Shown here in pieces: positions 1-7,912 of a stretch of 64,000 nt of DNA. Each line of letters opens with the position of its first letter. Position 1 is the first letter of the stretch. The notes below the pieces were generated by a model, which was given only the letters and a program-made list of their open reading frames with translations, was not told the DNA's origin and did no database searches. Origin of the DNA: Lautropia mirabilis (lineage in GTDB: Bacteria > Pseudomonadota > Gammaproteobacteria > Burkholderiales > Burkholderiaceae_E); contig NZ_LR134378.1 in the NCBI RefSeq assembly GCF_900637555.1, positions 1,188,001 to 1,252,000 of the forward strand, given 5' to 3'. The translations under genes and the position numbers were made by a program.

Positions 1-2288
1 GTGCCGTCCACGACCGGCTTGCCTTCCAGGGTCAGCGGGGCCTTGTAGTTCTCGATCTCGATGACGAAGCGGCTCAGCTTCTCGCCGGAGAAATCGTAGG
101 CCTTGTAGCCCTTGGGCAGGTCGGTGCCATTGCCGTTGCGGATGATGGCGTCAGCGTTGGCGACGGCACCTGCGGTGCTGTCCTTGCCCAGCCAGGCGCC
201 GTTCTTGGCAAGCTGTCCGTTCAGGACATCCTGTTGCGCAGCCTTGGCAGTGTCACCCTTAGCTTCAGCAACGCTTTCATCGCTGTCATACTCGCCCAGC
301 GAGCCGAACAGCTTCTGGCCAATGAACTGGGCTTCTTCGGCGCTGTCGATGGTCAGCAGCTTGCCGCCGCGTACCTTGGCCATTTCTTCGGCCTGAGCGC
401 GGGTGATGGGCTCTTTGGTGCTGATGACCTCGTAGGCGGTGGTGGACACGGTCTTGACCGGAGCAGGGGCATCCGGAGCCTTGCCGGTGACCTTGCTGGT
501 GGTCTCGACCTCGCGGAAGATGCGCGTGCCAGCCTCACCTTCGGACGTGTCGACCCTGACGATCTTGATGAACTCGACGTTCTTGCCTTCGCCAGCCGCC
601 TTCTCGAACGCGGTGGCGACGTTGGCCAGCTTGGTCTCGCCGTTGGCGGCAACCTGCGGTGCCTCAGCCGTACCTTGAGCCGTGGCCGGCAGTTCCTGCT
701 TGGCAGGCTGCTGGTCGCTGTTCTGGGTGTCCTGGCCGGTCTTGTCAGCTTGCGGGACGTCGTTGGCGGGTTTGACCTCCGTGCCGCCCTGCGCCGGCTT
801 GTCCTGGGCGCTCGGATTGGCCGGCGTGGTCATCGGGTGCTTGACGTCGGCCGATTCGGACAGCGCCATCGTGCCTTCCTTGGCGTCGGCGACGGGCTTG
901 GCCGTGGCGGCATCATTGCTGTCGACGGCCTGATAGGTGATCTTGCCGGCCTTGTTCAGGTCGGCGTTCCAGGCCAGCTTGGCGGCGTCGGCCTTGTTGA
1001 TGATCTGGCCTTCGACCACGGGCTTGCCGTCCAGCAGCAGCGGCGACTTGTAGCCTTCATATTCGATGACGAACTTGCTGAGCGTGGTGCCTGCAGCTTC
1101 GTAGAGCTTCATGGCACCAGAGCCGTCTGCGTTGTTGCCGTTGCGGATGACGGCGTTGGCCTTGGCATCGGCGCCCTCAGTGGCGTTCTTGCCCAGCCAG
1201 GCACCGTTGGAAGCCAGTTGGCCATCCAGGACTTTCTGTTGAGCAGCCTTGTCGCTTTCACCTCTTGCTGCTGCTTCGGCAAGGGACTTGTCGCCGTCAT
1301 ACTCACCCAGGGCGCCGAACAGATTCTTGTCCAGCCAGGCCTTTTCTTCGGCGGTGTCGATGGACATCAGCTTGCCGCCCAGCTTGGCGGCCATCGTCTG
1401 GGCTTCTGCCAGAGTGATGGGCTTGCCAGCGTCGATGACTTCATAGGCACGGCTGTTGTCGCTGTCGACGGCACGAGCTTCAGCGTCCTTGGCGTTTTCG
1501 GCGCTGAGGATGCGGCTGATCTTGATGTACTCAGCTTTGCCACCATTGGCACCAGCGGTCTCGAAGAGGTCAGCAAACTTGGTCAGGTTGGTGACACCAT
1601 CCGCGGCAACCTTCGGTTCTGCCGCAGTGCCTGCAGCCGTGGCGGGCTTGGTGAGATCCTCGACCGGGGTGGGGTCAACCTTGGGCTGATCGGCCGGTTT
1701 CGAATCGGCCTGCTTGGCAGGCTCTTCTTCCTTGGCCGGTTCGGTAGGCTTGGCACCTTCGGCAGGCTTGTTGGTGCCTTCGGCCGGCTTGGTGTCCTGG
1801 GCAGGCTGCTCGGCGGCCGGGGTAGCTGGCTTCTGGCTGCCCTGGTTCTGAGCGGCTTGCTGGTTGTTGTTCTGGGCGATCGGCTGGCTGCTGGAGCCAC
1901 CGCTGCTGCCACCGCCGGCTGCGGCGGCCACGGCAACAACGCCCACCACGCCGGCACCAATGGCCAGCGGGCTGATGGCGGCGGCGGTACCGGCGGCGCC
2001 TGCGGCACCGGCTTCGGCAACCGCAGCTTCACCGCTCACTGCGCCCAGCGAGCCTTCGGCAGCAGCGGCTGCGTCGGCGGTGGCCACGCTCCCTTCAGCG
2101 GTGGTCTCTGCCACCACTTCCTTCACGGCTTCGGCCTGTTTGGCCTGGGCCATCTTGTCCAGCTCTGCCTTGTCAGCAGCCTGCTTGGCCATCTTGGCGG
2201 CGTCAGCGGCGGGTGCCTGGGCGGCCTGGCGTGCAGCGGCGCTGCCTTGGGTGGGCTGGGGTTTTGTCGTGCGGTTCTGAGTTGCCAT
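1..2288 (-). CDS. Giant repetitive surface protein with lectin-like modules (3' end outside window)
   Basis: The reading frame starts at the ATG at 2288 and stays open to base 1, giving 762 visible residues; the C-terminus is missing. It opens with MATQN, then a long Ala-rich charged segment (about 10-100), a hydrophobic stretch (about 104-125, ISPLAIGAGVVGVVAVAAA) and GGGSSGGS, then a Pro/Lys/Glu/Gln-rich linker. Two copies of a 337-residue unit follow (period 1011 bp; the AYEVI codons lie at 1434-1448 and 423-437). Each unit has a cadherin-like beta-sandwich into which a C-type-lectin-like domain is inserted (AYEVI...GGKL(M/L)(S/T)ID..EE...GAWLG...(K/R)FVIE, about residues 278-414 and 614-759). 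No Sec signal is seen. A secreted or surface-anchored adhesin is inferred; the ligand is unknown. The paralogue at 2808-6131 lies immediately upstream on the same strand. Confidence 0.8.
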   Translation of the reverse strand, partial: MATQNRTTKPQPTQGSAAARQAAQAPAADAAKMAKQAADKAELDKMAQAKQAEAVKEVVAETTAEGSVATADAAAAAEGSLGAVSGEAAVAEAGAAGAAGTAAAISPLAIGAGVVGVVAVAAAAGGGSSGGSSSQPIAQNNNQQAAQNQGSQKPATPAAEQPAQDTKPAEGTNKPAEGAKPTEPAKEEEPAKQADSKPADQPKVDPTPVEDLTKPATAAGTAAEPKVAADGVTNLTKFADLFETAGANGGKAEYIKISRILSAENAKDAEARAVDSDNSRAYEVIDAGKPITLAEAQTMAAKLGGKLMSIDTAEEKAWLDKNLFGALGEYDGDKSLAEAAARGESDKAAQQKVLDGQLASNGAWLGKNATEGADAKANAVIRNGNNADGSGAMKLYEAAGTTLSKFVIEYEGYKSPLLLDGKPVVEGQIINKADAAKLAWNADLNKAGKITYQAVDSNDAATAKPVADAKEGTMALSESADVKHPMTTPANPSAQDKPAQGGTEVKPANDVPQADKTGQDTQNSDQQPAKQELPATAQGTAEAPQVAANGETKLANVATAFEKAAGEGKNVEFIKIVRVDTSEGEAGTRIFREVETTSKVTGKAPDAPAPVKTVSTTAYEVISTKEPITRAQAEEMAKVRGGKLLTIDSAEEAQFIGQKLFGSLGEYDSDESVAEAKGDTAKAAQQDVLNGQLAKNGAWLGKDSTAGAVANADAIIRNGNGTDLPKGYKAYDFSGEKLSRFVIEIENYKAPLTLEGKPVVDG

Positions 2289-2649
2289 ATCGATCTACGA
2301 ACGTTGAAAGTCTCACGATGAACGTTGGCCGCGGCAGTTGCCTGGAAGGTCAGGTGCCCCGGCCTGGGACAAGCGCGCGAAGGCGGTGAGACAACCGTGG
2401 GCCCGTTCAGTTCCGGAAAGGGGGTGGTTGCCAGATGTCACAAGGTGCGCTTTGTCTCATCTTGGCAAGGTCTTGAGGGCACCGCTTGGCTTTGGGTTCG
2501 AGCGGTCGATTGGGGCTGCCCGGCGTGAAACCGGGGGTGTCTGTCCCCAGTCACGCCTGCCGTTCGTGCCCTGATTTCGTCCGTTTGTTCGCAGGCTTAT
2601 GGACAGGGCTGAGTGACGGACGAAAGGCCGCTGTCCGTGATCGGGCGGG

Positions 2650-2696
2650 AAAAAAGAAGGCGGAATGGCCCGAACGCACAAGGCGACCATTCCGCC
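2650..2696 (-). terminator. Rho-independent terminator after the second surface-protein gene
   Basis: Read on the minus strand, a perfect 10-bp stem (GGCGGAATGG at 2687-2696 pairing with CCATTCCGCC at 2659-2668) has an 18-nt loop and is followed by TTCTTTTTT (the A-run at 2650-2655 on plus). It sits about 110 nt past the stop codon of the 2808-6131 gene, so it probably ends that transcript and separates it from the downstream paralogue. Confidence 0.7.
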
Positions 2697-2702
2697 AGAG
2701 GC

Positions 2703-2739
2703 CCTTCCCGCCGAAGGCGCACGACCTTCAGCGGGAAGG
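2703..2739. other. Long hairpin in the spacer between the surface-protein genes
   Basis: CCTTCCCGCCGAAGG (2703-2717) and CCTTCAGCGGGAAGG (2725-2739) pair over 15 bp with one mismatch and a 7-nt loop. No T-run follows on either strand. It lies between the terminator at 2650-2696 and the hairpin at 2740-2773. It may protect the mRNA 3' end of the upstream gene or be a genome-wide intergenic repeat. Confidence 0.6.
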
Positions 2740-2773
2740 TGCTGCCGGGTTGCAACCCATGGACCCGGCAGCA
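2740..2773. other. Perfect 11-bp hairpin adjoining the preceding one
   Basis: TGCTGCCGGGT (2740-2750) and ACCCGGCAGCA (2763-2773) are exact reverse complements around a 12-nt loop. It begins at the base directly after the 2703-2739 hairpin and 35 nt from the stop codon of the 2808-6131 gene. Confidence 0.6.
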
Positions 2774-2807
2774 TGACTGCAAGATGCGTGCGCGTTGCGC
2801 GCCTGCA

Positions 2808-5800
2808 TCAGACCATCGGCACCTCGTGCAGCGGGTCGATCAGGTTCGACACCAGACTGCTGCTGGGGGCGTAGCTGATGTGACCGTTGTCTGCAGTCGG
2901 CGATGCTTCACCGAAGAGTTCTTCGTGGCCCAGCAGGTCCTTGAGCTGCAGGGGCAGGGCTCTCTGACTGGCTTCGGAATGCTGGCCAGTAGCTTCGCCA
3001 TGCGACTCGTTTTTCAGCTGCGGATCCGAGCCTTCCGGAGCAGAGGTCTGAGACACCTTGCCTTCTTGCTGCTGCGTGCCGGAAGTCTCCTGAGTCTTCG
3101 GGCCGCCTTCCTGCGTGGAGGAAGCGCCCTGCGACTGAGAGTTGCCTTCCGACGCTGCCGGCGGGGTCGGAGCATGCTCACCCGACGTCGAGTGGGCCTG
3201 ACCCTGAACCGTGCCTTGCGTCTGACCCTGAGTCTGGCTCTGGGTGCCAGAGGGCTGATTCTGGACCGAGGTCGAATCACTCTGTTGAGGCGTGTCGCTG
3301 TGCGCGCCTTCCGTGCGGCTGACTTCGCCCGTGCCTGCGCTCGGGCCGGAAGGCTGCGAGGCATTTCCTGCTTGCGAGGTGTTCCCAGCCTCCGGAGCAG
3401 GGGTTTGCGGCGACTGGCTGCTGTTCTCCTGCGGGCCGGCTTCGGTGATCTTCACCTCGCGCGACACGGGGTTTGCCGCATCGGCGCCCTGCAAGACATT
3501 GCCCTGTTCATCCACCGGCACGAACTTGAAGGAAGCGCTGCCCTTGAACTGGTTGGCGTCCAGGTAGACGCTGTCAAACTCGGCCATGGTGATGACATCG
3601 TCCTTGGAGACGCTTCGTGCCGCACCGTCGTTGCCGACTTTCAGCACCGGGCCTTCGTAGCCGTCTTCGCCATGGATGTAGAGGATGCGCACACCGGCAG
3701 GCGTGACGCCGTCGACACCCTTGAAGAGGGCGGCATTCAGGTGATGGTTGGCGTTATGGGCGACGTTCACCGTCTTGGCGTCGCTGCCGTAGTTGGGCAG
3801 GTTGGGCGTTTCATGGACGGTGACGGTCTGCAGGGGCGAGCCGGCGATGGGCTGCTTGTGATGATCCAGCGCCTGGAAGGTGAAGGACCCCCCGTTGTTC
3901 TGGGCGGAATCCCAGGCGATGTGCTTGAAGTCCTCGAAGCTGACTTCACTGCCTTCTTTCAGCGGAGTGTAGGCGTCACGGCCCTTGTTGACGAACAGGG
4001 CGGATTCTGCCGAGTTGGAGTCAGCCGTTTCATTGACTTTCCCGATGCGGATGAAGGCCGGTGCGTCGTCGGCAACCATGCCCTTGAAGAGGTCTTCACC
4101 CAGGGTCTGCTTGATGTTCTGACGAACATTGACCGTATGGGCGTCGCCTTCCGGATACTTGGGCGCTGCGGCGGCTTCGTCGATGCTGATGGTTTGGGCC
4201 TGCACCTTGGCGGCGTCGTAGTGAGCGTGGCCTTCTTCGGGGCGCACCGCAATGAAGCGGAATTCACCGCCCTTGGAGGTGCTGGCGTCCCAGCTCAGCT
4301 TCTCGAACTGGTCGGCGGTGATGACCTGATTGGCCTCCACGTTCTGGCCATCCAGTTTCAGCGTGCCCGGCTTGACGTCCAGGATCTTCACGGCACCGGC
4401 CGGGTGATCGGAATCGCTGCCCTTGAAGATGGCGGGGTCAAGCTTGGCGGTCGCGTCGTGGGCCACCTTGACGGGGTGCTGGGCCTGGTACTGGGGCAGG
4501 TGCTCGGCCGGTTGCGGGTCGGCCTTGTGCTCAGTGTCACCCTTGTGCTCGGCGTCACCCTCATGGGCGTCCTTGACCGGCTGCTTGTCGCTGCCCTGGG
4601 TGGCCTGGCCGCCTTGCTGCGCGTTTGCATTCGTTTCGGCCGGGGCAGGCTGCGCCGGCGCCGTGGGCTGCTTCACCTCGGGCGATTCGGTGATGGAGAC
4701 GTTGTGCGGCTGGGTGTTGGGCAGCGGCTTGGCTGTTTTGGGGTCATTGCTGTCCACAGCCTGGAAGCGGATGGCACCGGACTGGCTGTAGGTGGAGTTC
4801 CAGACCAGCTTGTCGAAGTCTTCGGCGTTGATGATCTGGCCTTCCTGCACGGGTTTGCCGTTCAGGGTCAGCGGGGCCTGGTAGTTGTCGTATTCGATGA
4901 CGAAGCGGGACAGTTTGGCTTCGGCGCCCTGGGCGATGGTCTCGGGCTTGTGGCCGGTGTCATCGGTGCCGGTGGTGATCATGGCGTTGCCTTCGTGCAG
5001 CTTGTTGCTGCCGATCCAGGCGGCCTTGCTGTTGTCGTTGTTCTCGCCCTGATGGCCCAGGCCCTGGAGGTTCTCGTTCAGCCAGTCCAGTTCCTTCTGG
5101 TCATCGACGGACAGCAGCTTGCCGCCCAGTTTTTCGGCATGGGCCTTGGCTTCGGCCAGGGTCATCGGGGTCTTGCTTTCGATGACTTCGTAGGCCGTCA
5201 GCACGGTCTTGCCACCTTTGGCAGCATCACCCTGGGCCTGCTGGCCTTCGGCTGGCAGGGCACGGACGGCGAAGGGGCGAACGGCATGGATGCCCTGGAC
5301 ATCGGCGTCATGATCGGCGCTGGGCGTCTGTTTGGGGCCTTCGTCGCCGTAGCGGACGGAGCGTGCGTTGGGGTGTTCGCTTTCAGAGGCCTGGATGTGG
5401 GTGATCTGGACGAACTTGACCGGGGTGTTTTCGCCGGCGGAGTTTTCGAACACCGTCTTCAGGTTGGAGAGCTTCGTCTCACCGGTTTCGGCCACCTTGG
5501 GTGCGCCAGGCTCGCCCTGGGCGACAGCAGGGCCGGTCACGACGGTCTGGACCGGCTTCTGAGGCGCCGGCTGGGCTGCGGGCGGCTTGGCCGGGGTTTC
5601 AGCGGCCGGGGCCTGGACGGCAGGGGATTCGGCGGGGGCTTCTGCCACAGAGGGCTTCTCGGCGGCCGGTGCGGACGGTGCAGCAGGCTGCTGCGTGTCG
5701 GCCGGAACGTTGCTGACGGGCGGTTTCACGGCCAGGGGGGCGCTGGCGGGGCCGTTGCTGCCACCGCTGCTGCCACCACCGGCTGCGGCGGCCACGACGG

Positions 5801-6131
5801 CCAGGCCCAGCACGCCGCCGCCAATGGCCAGCGGGCTGAGTCCGGCAGCGGCCGTGCCGGCGCCGGCTTCGGCAGCCACGCCGCCGGCTGCCGCAGCGTC
5901 GGCGGTCACGGCGCCTTCGGCGCTGGCCATCTGGGCGGGCGCAGCGTTTTCGGCAACGGCCTGGGCGTCGGCGTTGGCCACTTCAGCGGCCTTGTCGGCC
6001 TGGGGCTGGGCCGCCTTGCGGGCGGCCAGCTTGTCCAGCGCATCCATGTCATGCGCCTGGGCGCTGGCGGCGCGGGATGCCGCAGCCTGGGGCTGCGACG
6101 GTTGTTTGGTCATGTTGTTCTGGGTTGCCAT
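2808..6131 (-). CDS. Giant repetitive surface protein with lectin-like and cadherin-like modules
   Basis: This 1107-residue protein starts at ATG 6131 (MATQNN, matching its paralogue); a GTG five codons upstream (6146) is also in frame. Order: Ala-rich segment; hydrophobic stretch plus GGGSSGGS (about residues 108-135); Pro/Ala linker; a beta-sandwich module with an inserted C-type-lectin-like domain (about 309-415: AEKLGGKLLSVDDQKELDWL, AAWIG, FVIEYD); three further sandwich modules without the lectin insert (about 550-893; IFKG or LFKG motifs, then L.(W/L)(D/S)......G.F.F.(A/P)); a Gln/Ser/Thr-rich region (about 895-1045); and a C-terminus containing LPLQLKDLLGHEELFG. Absence of a Sec signal and the LxLxDLL-like C-terminus resemble type I secreted adhesins of proteobacteria, but no transporter is in the window. 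Role in adhesion or biofilm is inferred. Confidence 0.8.
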   Translation of the reverse strand: MATQNNMTKQPSQPQAAASRAASAQAHDMDALDKLAARKAAQPQADKAAEVANADAQAVAENAAPAQMASAEGAVTADAAAAGGVAAEAGAGTAAAGLSPLAIGGGVLGLAVVAAAAGGGSSGGSNGPASAPLAVKPPVSNVPADTQQPAAPSAPAAEKPSVAEAPAESPAVQAPAAETPAKPPAAQPAPQKPVQTVVTGPAVAQGEPGAPKVAETGETKLSNLKTVFENSAGENTPVKFVQITHIQASESEHPNARSVRYGDEGPKQTPSADHDADVQGIHAVRPFAVRALPAEGQQAQGDAAKGGKTVLTAYEVIESKTPMTLAEAKAHAEKLGGKLLSVDDQKELDWLNENLQGLGHQGENNDNSKAAWIGSNKLHEGNAMITTGTDDTGHKPETIAQGAEAKLSRFVIEYDNYQAPLTLNGKPVQEGQIINAEDFDKLVWNSTYSQSGAIRFQAVDSNDPKTAKPLPNTQPHNVSITESPEVKQPTAPAQPAPAETNANAQQGGQATQGSDKQPVKDAHEGDAEHKGDTEHKADPQPAEHLPQYQAQHPVKVAHDATAKLDPAIFKGSDSDHPAGAVKILDVKPGTLKLDGQNVEANQVITADQFEKLSWDASTSKGGEFRFIAVRPEEGHAHYDAAKVQAQTISIDEAAAAPKYPEGDAHTVNVRQNIKQTLGEDLFKGMVADDAPAFIRIGKVNETADSNSAESALFVNKGRDAYTPLKEGSEVSFEDFKHIAWDSAQNNGGSFTFQALDHHKQPIAGSPLQTVTVHETPNLPNYGSDAKTVNVAHNANHHLNAALFKGVDGVTPAGVRILYIHGEDGYEGPVLKVGNDGAARSVSKDDVITMAEFDSVYLDANQFKGSASFKFVPVDEQGNVLQGADAANPVSREVKITEAGPQENSSQSPQTPAPEAGNTSQAGNASQPSGPSAGTGEVSRTEGAHSDTPQQSDSTSVQNQPSGTQSQTQGQTQGTVQGQAHSTSGEHAPTPPAASEGNSQSQGASSTQEGGPKTQETSGTQQQEGKVSQTSAPEGSDPQLKNESHGEATGQHSEASQRALPLQLKDLLGHEELFGEASPTADNGHISYAPSSSLVSNLIDPLHEVPMV

Positions 6132-6492
6132 GTCGGTCTGTCTCACGAAAGGGATGACGGCGTCGTGTCCATGTCGTGGCGTTCTGTCTCTGGCATGGTC
6201 GTCTGCCGGTGTTGGCGATCTGTCCGGTGCCTGTCATGGCTTTCGGCGTCGGGTTCCGATATGCCGAATGTCCGTGCCAGGTACCGGGAGTCATCGTGGC
6301 AGTTTTCGCCACACTTTGTAGAGGGCAGGCGTCGGGCGGTCGCTGGGGGGCGCCGAGTGCGGGAAGGGGGCCGGATGGGCGGCGGGCAGCGATGGCGCGG
6401 GATGGACGCCATGAAGGGCGTGGCTGAAGGGCCGGGGCTGCCGCTGCACGTCGTTTGCGTTAGGATGCAGGCCGACCCAACGAGGAATGGTT
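6132..6492. promoter_or_regulatory. Divergent intergenic region, surface-protein gene / nitrilase gene
   Basis: This 361-bp spacer separates the minus-strand surface-protein gene from the plus-strand nitrilase gene and must hold both promoters. I cannot pick a convincing -35/-10 pair by eye. A GAGGA Shine-Dalgarno (6482-6486) precedes the nitrilase ATG by 6 nt. No small gene or repeat is evident. Confidence 0.45.
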
Positions 6493-7332
6493 ATGAAGAT
6501 CAAGATGGCGGCGGTGCAGATGGTGTCCGGGCCGGATGTGGACCGGAACCTGGAGGTGGCTGATGGCCTGTTGGCGCAGGCGGCGAAGCAGGGCGCGAAG
6601 CTGGCACTGCTGCCGGAGTATTTCTGCCTGATGAGCGGCAATGACCGCGACAAGCTGGGCATCATGGAGCCGGATGCGGGCGAGTGGCCGATGCAGGCCG
6701 AGGCGGAGGTGCCCCTGCAGTGCTTCCTGTCGGATGCGGCCCGACGGTATGGGATGACGGTGCTGGGCGGGACGGTGCCGATGCGCTCGCCGAAGATCAA
6801 CAAGGTGTGCAACAGCCTGCTGGTGTATGGCCCGGACGGGCGGCGGCTGGCGCGCTATGACAAGATCCACCTGTTTGGCTTCCAGCGGGGCGACGAGTCG
6901 TATGACGAGTCCGTGGCCATTCACCCGGGGCGCACGCCGGTGGTGGCGGACGTGCCGGTGGACGGGGCCTTGCTGCGGGTGGGACTGTCGGTCTGCTATG
7001 ACCTGCGCTTTCCGGAGCTGTACCGGCAGATGGCACCGCTGGACTTGATGGTGATGCCGGCGGCTTTCACCTATACGACGGGGCAGGCGCACTGGGAACT
7101 GCTGCTGCGTGCCCGCGCGGTGGAGGGGCAGTGCTATGTGCTGGCCTCGGGCCAGGGGGGCACGCATCCGTCGGGTCGGCGGACGTGGGGGCATTCCATG
7201 CTGGTGGACCCGTGGGGCGAGGTGTGTGCGGTGCTGCCCGAAGGGGAAGGTGTGGTGATGGCAGAGATGGATACGGAGCGGCTGGCCTCGGTGCGCGAGA
7301 GCCTGCCGGCGCTGCGGCATCGGGTGCTTTGA
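6493..7332 (+). CDS. Carbon-nitrogen hydrolase (nitrilase superfamily, Nit/omega-amidase type)
   Basis: The 279-residue cytoplasmic enzyme carries the nitrilase-superfamily triad: Glu42 (LLPEYF), Lys124 (RYDKIHLF) and Cys168 (LSVCYDLRFPELYR). The CYDLRFPELYR signature is typical of Nit1/YafV-like amidases that hydrolyse omega-amides such as 2-oxoglutaramate or deaminated glutathione; the exact substrate cannot be read from sequence. Start 6493 is chosen over an in-frame ATG at 6487 because GAGGA lies 6 nt before it. In Burkholderiales this gene commonly sits directly before tldD; here a toxin-antitoxin pair intervenes, beginning 12 nt after its stop. Confidence 0.9.
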   Translation: MKIKMAAVQMVSGPDVDRNLEVADGLLAQAAKQGAKLALLPEYFCLMSGNDRDKLGIMEPDAGEWPMQAEAEVPLQCFLSDAARRYGMTVLGGTVPMRSPKINKVCNSLLVYGPDGRRLARYDKIHLFGFQRGDESYDESVAIHPGRTPVVADVPVDGALLRVGLSVCYDLRFPELYRQMAPLDLMVMPAAFTYTTGQAHWELLLRARAVEGQCYVLASGQGGTHPSGRRTWGHSMLVDPWGEVCAVLPEGEGVVMAEMDTERLASVRESLPALRHRVL

Positions 7333-7344
7333 GAGGGCGGAATC

Positions 7345-7620
7345 ATGAACACGACACCGGATCTACACTATCAGAATGCCAATTTTCTTAGGGAGCTGGC
7401 CGAAAAGCTTCCCCGGATCAGCCCGGAGGATGGGTGCCCAGAGCATATGCGGCTTCTGCAGAAATTGGCTGATGAGCAGTTGGCAGAGGCACAGCACATC
7501 GACTGGGTACGTGCGAAGGTTGCTGCGGCACGGGACGATACTCGTCCGGATGTTCCGGTTGAGGAGGCAATGACGGAATTCAGGATCCGCATGGAACGGC
7601 TGCACAATGGCAACCTATGA
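7345..7620 (+). CDS. Putative antitoxin of a RelE/ParE-type module
   Basis: A 91-residue, acidic, mostly helical protein with no recognised DNA-binding motif. Its identity rests on context: it overlaps by 14 bp the next gene, which encodes a RelE/ParE-fold toxin, and small acidic partners upstream of such toxins are usually antitoxins. The helical C-terminus (VEEAMTEFRIRMERLHNGNL) would suit wrapping around a toxin. The stretch is visibly more AT-rich than the flanking nitrilase and tldD genes, which suggests acquisition by transfer. It may be co-transcribed from the nitrilase promoter; no separate promoter is obvious. Confidence 0.6.
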   Translation: MNTTPDLHYQNANFLRELAEKLPRISPEDGCPEHMRLLQKLADEQLAEAQHIDWVRAKVAAARDDTRPDVPVEEAMTEFRIRMERLHNGNL

Positions 7621-7912
7621 GGTCAAGTGGAGCAGGGCAGCTCTTGATGATCTGGAGCGTTTTCTTGTTTACCTGCTTGATGAGGTTTCCTTGCAGGAGG
7701 CTCAGGGCATATGCGACAGGATATTTCAATCAACGCTCCTTCTGGAAAAATATCCTCGCTTGTATCAAGAGGTCCCTGAGTACGGGCATGGGGTTCGCCG
7801 AATCATCAAGCTGGGGCGATATGTGCTTTACGAAGTCAATGATGATGATCGGACCTGCAGGGTCCTGGCCGTGGTTGGCCAGGGGCAGAAGCCGAGAGAC
7901 ATGTTTGAATGA
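7607..7912 (+). CDS. RelE/ParE-family toxin
   Basis: A 101-residue protein with the ParE/RelE pattern: YEVKWSRAALDDLERFLVYL at the N-terminus, A..I.D.I.......L..(Y/F)P in the middle, then GVRRIIKLGRYVLYEVNDDDRTCRVLAVV. In this superfamily such proteins either poison gyrase (ParE) or cleave mRNA (RelE); the presence of R..(I/R)..GRYV(L/V)YEV without a clear RelE catalytic set leaves the target open. It overlaps its antitoxin by 14 bp and the tldD frame by 4 bp (ATGA at 7909-7912). Base composition is lower in GC than the neighbours. Confidence 0.8.
   Translation: MATYEVKWSRAALDDLERFLVYLLDEVSLQEAQGICDRIFQSTLLLEKYPRLYQEVPEYGHGVRRIIKLGRYVLYEVNDDDRTCRVLAVVGQGQKPRDMFE

Noticed and set aside
234-2321. 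695-codon plus-strand open frame opposite the left surface-protein gene
   Set aside because: Gly/Leu/Ala-rich antisense artefact of GC3-biased coding DNA; the minus strand carries recognisable modules and the shared MATQN start.
2613-6563. 1316-codon plus-strand open frame
   Set aside because: Antisense shadow of the second surface-protein gene that also runs through the terminator hairpins; no family features or ribosome site.
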